Below, piece after piece: positions 53,230-62,641 of a stretch of 64,000 bases of DNA. Source of the stretch: Acanthornis magna (Eukaryota > Chordata > Aves > Passeriformes > Acanthizidae); NCBI GenBank assembly GCA_036785705.1, contig JAWUZG010000056.1, positions 1,489,001 to 1,553,000 of the forward strand. Direction: 5' to 3'. Under the pieces are notes generated by a model. It was not told the DNA's origin and made no database searches. It saw only the letters and a list, made by a program, of their open reading frames with translations. The translations under genes and the position numbers were made by a program. Position 1 is the stretch's first letter. Every line of letters starts with the position of its first letter.

Positions 53230-55754
53230 ACATAAAATTTTCCTTTATATAGAAATAGTCCTCAAATTTCCTGCAACTTTTACAGCTCATGTCTCTGGGG
53301 CCCAAACACAATTTAATGGGTCTAAGGCTAAGAGCACAGGAAAAAAGGGGAGAAGACAATGGTGAAAGGTAGCAAGAATGAGAAGACACCTGAGAACACA
53401 CAAACCTGCATGTTTTTCTGGGGAGATCTTCATGTGGATTTAAGTATAACCCTCAACAAATCAGCTAGGGAAGCGCATATGGCATATAGAGTCTTAAAGT
53501 CTTCGGCAAAGAACAGATCAAGGCCTTAGACACCTGTCACAGGACAATCCCAGCACAGTTTGTCCCAGGTAGGCTGCAAAAAGAGAAGTGGGCTCCTGAC
53601 ACTTCTCAAGTTAGACCAATCTCAGTTTTTCCTTGGGGTGTTATCAGGACACACAACAATTGTACACCATGGGTAAGTACAACTAATGACTGGTGAACCA
53701 ACTGTTAAAATCCACTACTACTTGTGAAGGGGAATTGAGGCTCACCTGTCCCAGGGGAGGATTAGCTGACACCTGAAGCTGTGCTCTTCCACAAGCCACA
53801 GCTGAAGACAGTTCCAGCTCTCTTTGCCTTCATCAAGACCAAACTACTTTTCCCCCTAGATCACCACTCACAGGCAGCCCCAGATAAGTCCATAGACTTA
53901 GATGTGCCAGAACAGCTACATCCACACCTTTTCAGTTATTCGGAGCAGCTCCAGGACTGCATTCACTGCCTCCCAGCCAGTGGCTGAACTGCCCTACACC
54001 AGTGGCACACACACCCAACCCTGAGCCCTGGGAGGGCTCTGCCAGGGGCCTGAGCACTTCAGCAGGGCCTGCTGCCCAGCAGGCTGGGAAGGAGATGGTG
54101 GAAAAGTATCACCAGTGGGGTGGGGGAGGCTGTCTTTGGCCCCATATTAGAAGGAAGGGTTGTCACACTGTCATCCTCCCTTCCCCTTCCTCTAAGCACT
54201 GTAACTGTGTCCCTCACACAGACCCGGCAGGGAAGTGATGGATAAGTGTAGGACAGCCCCACTGACGCAGGTACCCCCTCTGATCAGCAAAGCTGCCATA
54301 TCCTCCTCTCACAGAGGGGCAGCGCTGTGGTCATCTCCCCACACATTAACTATTCTGGACCCATGGTGACCGGTGGGTGGCGTAAAGTTTAAATGGGTTA
54401 AACGGGCTTTCCCCGCCTTAAATGTTTCCTTCTCCTTTTCAGACCCAGAGGGTAGAGCTACTCTGCAGGCAGCTGAAACAACAGCTGTGAGGTGAGATGT
54501 CTCACAGACAGACCCCTGGAGCTCAGGGTACCTTCCCCATGCGGGGACACGCTGCTGGATGTTAGGTTATACCCCAAGCAAAGGTGCACTCACTGCCCCA
54601 ACTGCTGACCAGTTCTTTCTGCCTACAGAGAGGTCACAGGGAAGCCAGAGCAGCTGCCGGTGCTGTACAGGCAGTGTAAATGTGAAGCCCTTTAAATATC
54701 AAAATAACCCTGAACAGTGGCTCCGAAAGAGGCAGTGCAGACTTAAACACTGAGAGCTGCTGCACACTCCTTCAGGGCAGGAGGGAGAGGGACTCACCCA
54801 GACAAGGCTGCAGCAAGGCAGCTGCAATCCCCTGACTGACACAGGCCTGTGCAGAGCAGAGCCCCCATCTCTGCTATCTTCACCCAGCACCAACAGCACT
54901 CTGGGCTCTGTCCCACTCTTACCCTCTTACCAATCATGACCCCTCTACCCTTCTTCTTCTCTCCCCCTCACTGCCTGAAGGCAACTAAAATGAGACCTCA
55001 GGTGCTCCTGTCTCAGAATTGGCCTTATCTCTATGAGCAGTAGAGACTGATAATGCGTGGCTCTGTAACTGCAGCCTTCAGCTGAATTATCCTCAGCGTG
55101 GACAAAACTTTTAGAAAGGATTTGGCAGCTCAGCTAGCAGCTAACACGGAGTACAGGCAGATGAAGGCCTCAGACTTGACAAACCCAGAAAAAGCTTTCA
55201 AGAGGCACATCGCTGGCCCCAGGGGGATCCTGCAGAACCAGAGCTCCTCATCCAGGAAATGGTGGGCCCTGATGTTTTTCATACACTACGACCACCTCAC
55301 TCCTTTTTTAATTGTGAGTGAAACAATACACTCTTTCCTAGTTACGTTCTTGGAAACCACCACTGCATCTTTAACACTTCCAGAGAGAATTTAATCCATA
55401 GCAAATTTCAGAATGCAAAATTTCACCCAAAGTCCTAAAATTCTGAAAAGTCTGACCGCCTAAAACTGTGTTTTTGGGCATCATTTCCAAACAGCAAATG
55501 CTATTTTTGCCTAACCCTCAGCAGCTCCACCTACATAATACATAAAACTGCTCCCAGTTTAACTTGTTAAAGAATTACTAGGTTTTCTGCTTTGATTTTT
55601 TGGCAAAATTTTAAAACTAAGAGACTGGAGAAAAGGAAATATCAAAAATGTCATTTGCAGGCAAATATGAATACAATAATGTCCCAGCTCACTGAACAAA
55701 ACAAACTTCAACATTTTTACTTTTCAGGGGTTTTACCATAATGCTTTCCATGAG

Positions 55755-55776
55755 AAAAAAAAAAAAAAAAAAAAAA
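55755..55776. repeat. Poly(A) tract, 22 bases
   Basis: Twenty-two consecutive A residues are followed by GAAAAG. It might be the tail of an old retroposon, but the sequence on its left is not recognised as SINE, LINE or processed gene. Confidence 0.85.
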
Positions 55777-56031
55777 GAAAAGTGGACATTCAAAACGTAT
55801 TTTACACTAAAACTGTTTTTCAATGGTAGTGTGCAATCAGTCTTTGCTTCCCCACCAGTGAGGAAAAGCCTTTGGTCTCTCCCCATTCCCTATCATTACA
55901 AAATTCTTTAATCCTGACCAATCTCACCTTCCATCAGAACACATAAAAATGCCAACACCACCACTCACATGTACCACCTGCATCCAGGTGAGTTTACTGG
56001 GGACTGTTTCTGCACCCCTGCAGACACAGCA

Positions 56032-56051
56032 AACTGGGAACAACTGGGAAC
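56032..56051. repeat. 10-bp tandem duplication AACTGGGAAC x2
   Basis: Two exact head-to-tail copies are followed by AAC. Each contains a GGGAA core, which could in principle serve ETS- or NF-kB-like factors, but the motif is too short for a firm call. Confidence 0.7.
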
Positions 56052-56121
56052 AACATCAATACCCCAGACAAAGGTGGGAAAATATTCCTTTCTTCATCAC
56101 CTGAGTTGATTACAATTTGAT

Positions 56122-56141
56122 CTTAACAAAGCTTAACAAAG
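56122..56141 (+). promoter_or_regulatory. Paired SOX-type motifs (CTTAACAAAG x2)
   Basis: Two exact 10-bp copies place two AACAAAG heptamers (56125-56131 and 56135-56141) exactly 10 bp, about one helical turn, apart. AACAAAG fits the HMG-box consensus WWCAAWG. Sox10 is known to activate mammalian CHRNA3 and CHRNB4 promoters, which makes a SOX function plausible here, about 1.9 kb upstream of CHRNA3. This remains an inference from motif match. Confidence 0.3.
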
Positions 56142-57885
56142 CAAAACATCTCTAACAGCAGCATGTTTATTAAAGAACAAAGGCTGCACAGTTTGTTACT
56201 GCAGATCTTCCCCCTACCCATACAAATTCTTCTGTGTAGTTCTGCAATGCAGTCATGGTGACGTGTTCTAATCACATCACCCTCCCCAGCCATAAAAATA
56301 ATCCTACCACAGTTCTGAGCTGATTTCACCAGGAGATCCAGCATGGGATATTAGGAACAAAATATCTGCACCATTCAAAAACACCACTGAAAATTTCAGT
56401 AACTAGGCAAATTAAGCTAAAATACTGTATCTCTTGATGCTATGACTCTTTGCTTCCTCTGCAGATCAGATGTTTCCAAATTGTTTAGGTTAAGCACTGA
56501 CTTTTGGGAACAGGTTATGATCTGGTCTTTGAAGCTTTAACTTGTTTCTAGTTGGGATTAAAAAGAACAAATAAATTTCTCAGTTATAATGCTGCTTATA
56601 GCAAGGAGACAGAAAGGGAAAACATTTTGTCTCAATGCCCTGGAAATGCAAAACCGAAAGTATCCACAAAGGGTTAAGCTAAAAGACCAAGCAGCTGAGT
56701 TCTCTGGAAAAGAAAAGAAATAAAATCAAATGGACAGTAAAGCCTATTTCCTCCAAGCTAATAGAATTACAGAAATTATCATAAGAGCATGTGTCTGGGG
56801 ACGAAGTGAATGATGCTCTGAGAGATAGGGCTAACAAGATAAACAAGCTCAGTGCCAAGAACTGAACCCAGTCTGGTGCTCCTTCTCCCTCTGCTACCTC
56901 TTAACACAGTGCCAAATGGGGTCACTGCTTGTCCTTCCCTAAGAGCAGGCAGTGAAGCACCTATTGGTGCAGCTCCTGTCCCACAGGGCTTCCTTCTCAG
57001 CTGGTCTAAAAATGAGAGTAGAATCCAACATTATTCTCTCCCCCTTTCTCCCTTCACACAGACGTGTGCAACAACCACTGCACGAGCCCTGCATCACCCC
57101 GTCATTCCAGATGGGGACGAGGTGCAAAAGGTGACATGTACAAGGGCACCTGGGAAATGCCTCACTTTGTAAATTGTGATTTTATGGTTGAACTTCAAAC
57201 AACTCCTTCTTCTTTCCAGTGTCCCTCCCCATGAACAATGAAGTTTTGGTGGATCAAGTTGGGATCCTGTGCTCATATTCCCCTTCTCAAATTTCACCTT
57301 TCTAATCTACAAAAGTAGGAATGATCCAAAGACAGTTATTCTCAAGGGTTTAGTCAAGTTTGATTTCCATTCAAAGCCCCAGATTCTTGCCAGATCCCAG
57401 CTGCTATGTTTACCACTCTGGGCTCAGATCCTGCCAACAACTGTACATGCGTTTAATTACTCCTTGGGAATAACACATCTTTTTTACATGGTCAAGCACC
57501 CAGCACATGCTCTTGCGAGATGAGACACAAGCAGGAAAAAAACCCCAACATTAACAGCATAATTGGAAATTCAGGTCCCATGATCTCAGTTCACTGCTAA
57601 ATCAGGCATCCCTAATGTCAATATTCATTTCAGTACAATTCAATTACAAGATTTGTATTAATTAAACTTCCCCTAGTAGATGGGCATGAGCTTCTGATAG
57701 ATAAGGATCCTGTATAGCAGCTGCCTGGAAAACTCTTCAGTGTTGTCAGATTACCAAGCTCATTTATGCACCATTTTAAGGATTCTTGCCCACTATCTGT
57801 GCCAGAAGACTGCTCTTTGCCTACAATAACATCTGTTTTTCCGGCACTTTATTTGCCGTTTCCAAAGCTCTGACAGCCTGGGTAG

Positions 57886-58080
57886 CTTGAAAGGGGGCAG
57901 CACAGCAAACCTAATGGGAGCTCAGTGCGCAGAGCTGTGCTCAGGGTCCTGCCGGCTCCTGCTTCCAGGCATTTCACGCATCGCAGGAGCGGAGCTCTCC
58001 CTGCTCCCTGCGCTCGTACAGTCCTGGCAGCAAAGCTCAGCTTCAACAGCCCCTGTCGACAGGCAGTAATTCATAACACC
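57886..58080 (+). promoter_or_regulatory. CHRNA3: Presumptive CHRNA3 proximal promoter and 5'UTR
   Basis: A distinctly GC-richer stretch directly precedes the CHRNA3 start codon and follows AT-rich sequence. No TATA box is evident. The frame is open upstream of the ATG but contains no other in-frame ATG before a TAG at 57883-57885, so 58081 is the first usable AUG in this frame. An E-box CAGCTG lies further upstream at 57718-57723. The transcription start is not determined. Confidence 0.45.
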
Positions 58081-58135
58081 ATGGAGAGCCTGAACACTCT
58101 GCTTCTAACTGCTGCTGTTTGCATTCTCTGTCAAG
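58081..58135 (+). CDS. CHRNA3: CHRNA3 coding exon 1 (signal peptide)
   Basis: Residues 1-18 (MESLNTLLLTAAVCILCQ) plus one base of codon 19 form a hydrophobic signal peptide. The start context AACACCATGG is close to the ideal Kozak sequence (A at -3, G at +4). The donor is CAAG|GTGAG. It is shorter than the leucine-rich signal of human alpha-3 but the same 55 nt as CHRNB4 exon 1. Confidence 0.88.
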
Positions 58136-60042
58136 GTGAGTGATTCTTAATTTGTTATTCTTTGATGGTGAAGGGAGGGTTGGAAGGGGAAGCAGGAGAT
58201 GGCTTTGGTGCAAACTGTTTTTAAGAAGTGTGGAAGTGCTCTCCAACCTAAGGGGCAAATGTACAGAATCCTGGTACAGCTCTTTCTGTTATGTAGTTTG
58301 TTGTTCAGTGGGGGGTGTTTTAAGTTTATCCTTGCAAAGTAGTTAGGTAGTCCTGATTAAAGATGCCAAACAGGACACATTAAGCCATTTTAACATGAAG
58401 GAAAAGCCCCTTACACATAAAAGGTGTGGTTTCGCATACTGCAGAGAAGGCAAGAAAGACACAACATTAAAGAGCTTTAAATACATGCTGCAAACGGCAC
58501 ATCTTCCCTCTGCAGATATGGAAAGCACTAAATATTTAAATAAAAACCACATGAATGCACTTCTCTAGAGACAGTGGATGCTATATTTAATTAGAGTGGT
58601 GGTGACATGTAAAAAGGCTGGCAATTTGGGATTGACTACAATGGAGTCGTTAATACCTAGATCTAAAATTATTTACCTAAAAGATTGGGGGGTATTTATT
58701 CCAGGAAATCTCAATCTAAGAGATAGGAGATATCAAGACACAACATGGGCAAGATTGGCAGTTAGAAAGTGCTCATTTTTTAGTTAGCAAGTTCGCTTGA
58801 ATGATTTCACTAATCAGAAAGCAAAATTGCCCTCCAAGAGAACAAGAGAAGGCACAAGGGGTAAAAACCAACCAACCAAAACCAAAACCAAATTAAAGAC
58901 CTTTTAGCTGAATAGTTTCACATGAAGGGAACCCTCTTGTCTTAGGGAGAGGGGAGATCTCACAAAGATTGGGAAATAACACCTGCTTTGTGTAATCTGT
59001 CACCTGCAGATACTTTTGCCTCCCCAGTCTTTCTCTACTGAAAAACAACTGGCAAAAAATAAACATGTCCTTGCAAATATTTGTAGATTCATATTTCTGT
59101 TTCAAAGGAACTGTGGAATATGTTCAACAGACTTCAGTTTGTGCCTTTGCCAAATTTGCATAGTGCCATTCATAAATGACAAAACAGGCCTTTGTTGTTT
59201 ATTTGGTTGGAATTCATGAGGACGTATTGTCCAGAAGAGAGTTTAAGAGATAGTCCTTTAAAAATAAAAGGCCACTGGCTTCTAATAGTGTCAGGATGGT
59301 TATTGCCTAGACAGTTTGATATAAAATGGTAGGGTAATATACATGCTCTCACACCTCGTCCTGGAACAGGTGAAGTACCTTGGTAAGAATTTCAGTTTGC
59401 AGCTTTTTTGTTGGTCACAGGGTATGATGAACTACAGTTATGAGTGGCAAAAGGACAATAGGAATCTATTATAAATAAAAACTACTTAGAATAATAAAGG
59501 GGTAATTAGCACATTTGAGTATGCTGAAAAGTCATTGAATGTAACAGTTAATCAAATTTTAATAATTTTTTTATATTTTAAGAAGCAGGCTGTTAGCCTC
59601 ACTATAATCGTGCAATCATGACGCAGACTTCTCATTTCCTGGGCCTCCTCCTATTGCAAGGCGTTCTGACCCCTTACCAGCAGCCTGGTCTGTTGGGTTA
59701 CACTTTCCCCTTCCTCTGCTCCCCCTGACAAGCCCTGTGGCCTTGTCAGGTCTGGGGGACTGGGCCTGTGAGGTGAAAGGGCTTTTGCACCTCCAGTTCT
59801 TCGGTAACTCCCCAAAACTATTTTTTTAACTTGTTTGCAGACATGAGTGTAAGAAAACCTCTGTCATAGCATTACCTTTCCCTGCTCTTCTTCTCCCAGC
59901 CCAAGCGAATGCCCCCAGTGCACACCACTCCCCCGCTGGGGCTCTGCCCAGCGCACAGGGATGCTGAGCAGTCAGTTCAGTACCGGGGCGGCCCTAACCC
60001 CGCTCCGGGGCTGGCCCGGCGCTCACCCCGTGCCCTCCGCAG
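58136..60042 (+). other. CHRNA3: CHRNA3 intron 1 (phase 1)
   Basis: The intron is 1907 bp, from GTGAGT to acceptor CCCTCCGCAG. Most is AT-rich, but the last 150 bases are CpG-rich and merge with exon 2. An A/C-rich ACCAA repeat lies at 58863-58892. No nested gene is seen. Confidence 0.85.
58863..58892. repeat. Short A/C-rich repeat (ACCAA/AACCA units)
   Basis: Successive AACCAACCAAAACCAAAACC units cover about 30 bases in CHRNA3 intron 1. It is a minor low-complexity element of the kind left by degenerated poly(A) tracts. Confidence 0.65.
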
Positions 60043-60182
60043 GCTGCGGCGGCTCCGAGGCCGAGCACCGGCTCTACGCGGCCCTCTTCAAGAGCTACAA
60101 CCAGTTCGTGCGCCCCGTCAAGAACGTCTCGGACCCCGTCATCATCCAGTTCGAGGTGTCCATGTCGCAGCTGGTGAAGGTG
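60043..60182 (+). CDS. CHRNA3: CHRNA3 coding exon 2 (start of ligand-binding domain)
   Basis: The 140-nt exon encodes codon 19 (part) to Val65. SEAEHRLY is the conserved mature N-terminus of alpha-3, with signal cleavage likely just before it after [24 protein letters not shown] is diagnostic and NVS is a conserved N-glycosylation sequon. Codon use is extremely GC-rich at third positions, unlike the AT-rich exon 5 of the same gene, because the exon sits in the CpG island. The acceptor is CTCCGCAG|GC and the donor GTG|GTGAGT. Confidence 0.95.
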
Positions 60183-60249
60183 GTGAGTACCGCCGCGCCC
60201 GGCGCCGCGGCAGGGCCGGCGCCTCTCCCGACACACCTCTCTTTTCCAG

Positions 60250-60294
60250 GACGAAGTCAACCAGATAATGGAAACCAACCTGTGGCTGAAGCAC
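60250..60294 (+). CDS. CHRNA3: CHRNA3 coding exon 3 (45-nt exon)
   Basis: Fifteen codons [15 protein letters not shown] (residues 66-80) match alpha-3 of other vertebrates almost residue for residue. The exon is only 67 bp from exon 2, and that very short intron has acceptor CTTTTCCAG. The donor is CAC|GTAAGT. Confidence 0.95.
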
Positions 60295-60571
60295 GTAAGT
60301 AGCGCTCAGCGACAGCCCAGGCGGCACCGTCTGACTTCCCCTCCAGCGCGGGAGTGTTCCCCACTCCGCCGGGAAGAGCCGCCCGCCCAGCGAGGTGGCT
60401 GCGGGCTCCGGGAGCACCTGGCTCGCGGGGCCGCGCCAGGCTCGGGTCCCTCGGGTCACAGACGCATCCCGGGACAGCATCCCCGGCTCCCCCCGCTCCC
60501 CGCCGGCAGCGCCGCACGAGCCCTTCCCCGGCGCGCTGCTGCCCTCCAGCGGCCACCGCACCCCCGCAGGC

Positions 60572-60636
60572 GGGGACGGGACGGGACAGGAGCGGCGGGG
60601 ACGGGAAGGGACGGGACGGGACGGGACAGGAGCGGA
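60572..60636 (+). repeat. GGGAC pentanucleotide tandem repeat, G-quadruplex-prone
   Basis: GGGAC units, interrupted by GGGAA and AGGAGCGG, repeat over about 65 bases. The + strand has at least eight GGG runs with mostly 2-nt loops, so it satisfies the usual four-run quadruplex pattern. It lies on the sense strand of CHRNA3 intron 3, so the pre-mRNA also carries it. A 16-base block GGGACGGGACAGGAGC-type is duplicated within the array. Confidence 0.85.
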
Positions 60637-61180
60637 GTGAGGCTGCTACACTTACTGCAGTCGCTGAATACAAGGTTTTTGCTCTGAAGACTTCCAAACA
60701 CGCTGCCTTGGCAGACACCAACGCAAGGGAAACACCTCAGCACGGAGGTCCCACACAGCGCCACTCGGCGCTGGTTAGCTCCCGAAAAGTGAGAACAAAC
60801 CAAAAATGTGTACTTCACGTAAAAAGTTTTGTTGTTTTTTTTTTTAAATGCAGTTACCCACTGTTGCAGTCAGCTTAGTAACCAACTTAGTTCCCATCTT
60901 CAGCTTGATCTTCAACTTGGTTAAAGTGGGGTTTAACAAGCCCTAGTGACAAAGGCTGTTACCTGAGCCATAAGACCCTGCAGCTCTTTCTGACCCACCT
61001 ACCCAAAGTCCCTGACTCGCTGCTGACAACTGAAACAACAGCCTCCAGGAATTTGTTTTCACTGTCCCACAGATACCTGGTTTGTTATCCTACACTCTCT
61101 GAAAGGAGAGTGTAAAGAGAGTGTCTTATTCCTTCTTTCACCTTGTTTCAGCTACTGAGTAGATATTCCTGGGACAAAGT

Positions 61181-61205
61181 CACACACACACACACACATA
61201 TATAT
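61181..61205. repeat. CA/TA dinucleotide microsatellite
   Basis: Nine CA units (61181-61198) are followed by TA units in CHRNA3 intron 3. It is probably length-polymorphic. Confidence 0.9.
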
Positions 61206-61429
61206 GTCATATATGGATATGACCAACAAGGTCTAGGCATCTAGGCCCACCTCCAATCTGCATACGAACAAACACCACACATACGTGTTCTTTAAAGAAA
61301 CATCTAAACACTGTAGTATCCAAAATAAAACAACCCTGGAAGTGATATGACAGTACTTGGTTCAGATCTAATCCAATGAATTTCAGTTTCTTCACAAACC
61401 TAACACAGACTCATTTCTACCATAATTAG

Positions 61430-61539
61430 ATCTGGAATGATTACAAGCTTCGGTGGAATCCAGCAGACTATGGAGGTGCTGAATTCATCCGAGTTCCATC
61501 TGGCCAGATCTGGAAGCCAGATATTGTTTTATATAACAA
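61430..61539 (+). CDS. CHRNA3: CHRNA3 coding exon 4 (110 nt)
   Basis: Residues 81-116 and two bases of codon 117 are encoded: [16 protein letters not shown], then [11 protein letters not shown]. Tyr115 is the loop A aromatic residue of the acetylcholine pocket (Torpedo Tyr93 equivalent). The exon has the same size and phase as CHRNB4 exon 4. The donor is AA|GTAAGG. Confidence 0.95.
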
Positions 61540-62641
61540 GTAAGGCTCTTGCATATTTAACTTCTTAATGCAGGAAGAGGGGGGTGATGTTACCCGTTCT
61601 AAAAAAAGTCAGCAGCAAGTTCAGAGAATGCACTGAAAAGCTGCTTTTCAACACACCTGTGTCCTGCATCCCCCACTGCTGTTCTCACCTTCACGCCAGC
61701 TATGTCAGCATCGCTGGGCAGGAGCCAACTCTAACCTGGAGCTGCTAGAGAGCAGACCAAAGTGAGCTCGGCTTTTCCCCTTCACAAGCCCCTGTGAGTC
61801 ACAACTTTAACTGAAAAAAATGCAAATTCCAGCTTTTTAGCAGTGAAATTCACAATCTGACACCTTTACAATAAAAGTGCTGACAAAAGCCACAGATAAA
61901 ATTTACTTTAGATGCCAGTTTCTGAGACTGTAAAGAGCCAAACCATAACTAAATTGATCTATAGGAAAGCAATTCTCAATGAAATGGACTTAGCTACAGA
62001 TCCAAAACGTAGGTCTGTGGAGCAACAGTGATGACACTCCTTTTCCAGTTGGGGCTTTAAAACTTTAAATTACCCTTTAATATTACTTTTTCAAGTACTC
62101 AACTGAAATTGTCACATGGATCATATAAGAGAGCGAAGTGTGACTTATAAAAACCTCTTAACAAATACAGCCCAACCCTAATCCCTCTTTCCACAGTTAC
62201 TACCTGCACTGTCCACAGAAGAGGTGGAAATACCAGTAATATTCTTATCAGCCCTCGAGTTCTGATGTGCTTGATCAATCTAGAACAAAATAGAATAAAA
62301 TAGTTCAGTTGGAAGGGCCCTACAACACCCATCTAGCTGGACTGCCATTTGCAATCTGTTATTTGCCATTTTGAACACTGATTGCACCAAACCCTGCTAT
62401 CAATAAGGGAGAATATCTCCTTTCAACTCCTCCCTGGTGACTTTATAGAGCTGCTTGTTTCAGTTTAACTGTTTAATTTATGATGGTCAGACTCAGTCTT
62501 GCATGAGCAATTCAGCTCCAAGTAAACAAGTAATTGCTGACTTCCTCCAAACAGATTAAAGAGTTAATGTACATGATCTGAATGTATGAAACTAACTGGA
62601 GTAGATAATTCTAATTTTTGTTATTTTTACTTGCTTTACAG
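61540..62641 (+). other. CHRNA3: CHRNA3 intron 4 (phase 2)
   Basis: The intron is 1102 bp, from GTAAGG to acceptor TTGCTTTACAG. It contains the probable CR1 remnant at 62281-62380. The frame of exon 5 is open leftward from 62586, but alignment to the family fixes the junction at 62642. Confidence 0.85.
62281..62380 (-). mobile_element. Probable CR1 LINE 3'-end remnant, reverse orientation
   Basis: AGAATAAAATAGTTCAGTTGG, then GAAGGGCCCTACAACACCCAT and CTAGCTGGACTGCC, resemble the reverse complement of the 3' end of a CR1 subfamily common in birds. Similarity becomes weak beyond about 62355, so the right boundary is uncertain. The insertion lies within CHRNA3 intron 4, antisense to the gene, about 260 bp before exon 5. 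Confidence 0.65.

Larger units (their letters stand above)
52612..53245 (+). other. CHRNB4: Presumptive CHRNB4 3'UTR
   Basis: This is AT-rich non-coding sequence directly after the stop. An ATC/ATT microsatellite lies at 52903-52937 and candidate poly(A) hexamers at 52933 and 53224. The end is placed about 15-20 bases after the second hexamer by convention; the real cleavage site is not shown by the sequence. Confidence 0.45.
53246..57885. other. CHRNB4-CHRNA3 intergenic spacer
   Basis: No exon could be supported; open frames stay below about 110 codons. The left part (about 53760-54860) is GC-richer and the rest AT-rich. It contains a poly(A) tract and two 10-bp tandem duplications listed separately. 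In rodents the corresponding interval carries an enhancer (beta4 3' enhancer, with direct repeats and ETS sites) that drives the cluster in neurons. I did not find an equivalent 37-bp repeat here, so homology is unproven. Confidence 0.55.
59900..60640. other. CHRNA3: CpG-rich island over CHRNA3 exons 2-3
   Basis: CG dinucleotides and GC content rise sharply from about 59900 and fall after about 60640, in an otherwise AT-rich neighbourhood. The island covers the end of intron 1, exons 2 and 3, the 67-bp intron 2 (60183-60249) and the start of intron 3. It is centred about 2 kb downstream of the CHRNA3 start codon, not on exon 1. It may mark an internal promoter or simply a GC-rich domain; methylation or transcript data would be needed. 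Confidence 0.7.
60295..61429 (+). other. CHRNA3: CHRNA3 intron 3 (phase 0)
   Basis: The 1135-bp intron's first third is CpG-rich and holds a GGGAC tandem repeat (60572-60636); the rest is AT-rich with a CA/TA microsatellite (61181-61205). The acceptor is CATAATTAG, with a weak, A-interrupted polypyrimidine tract. Several open frames of 80-174 codons in the GC-rich third reflect scarcity of AT-rich stop codons and are not counted as genes. Confidence 0.85.

Noticed and set aside
57925..58080. 52-residue N-terminal extension of CHRNA3 in the same frame
   Set aside because: The apparent start is GTG, not ATG, and there is no in-frame ATG between the TAG at 57883 and 58081. The 58081 ATG has a near-ideal Kozak context and gives a good signal peptide.
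60142..60878. Several 80-174 codon open frames on both strands around CHRNA3 exons 2-3
   Set aside because: They arise because stop codons are rare in CpG-rich sequence. They overlap real exons or the GGGAC repeat and give low-complexity Arg/Gly/Pro peptides.
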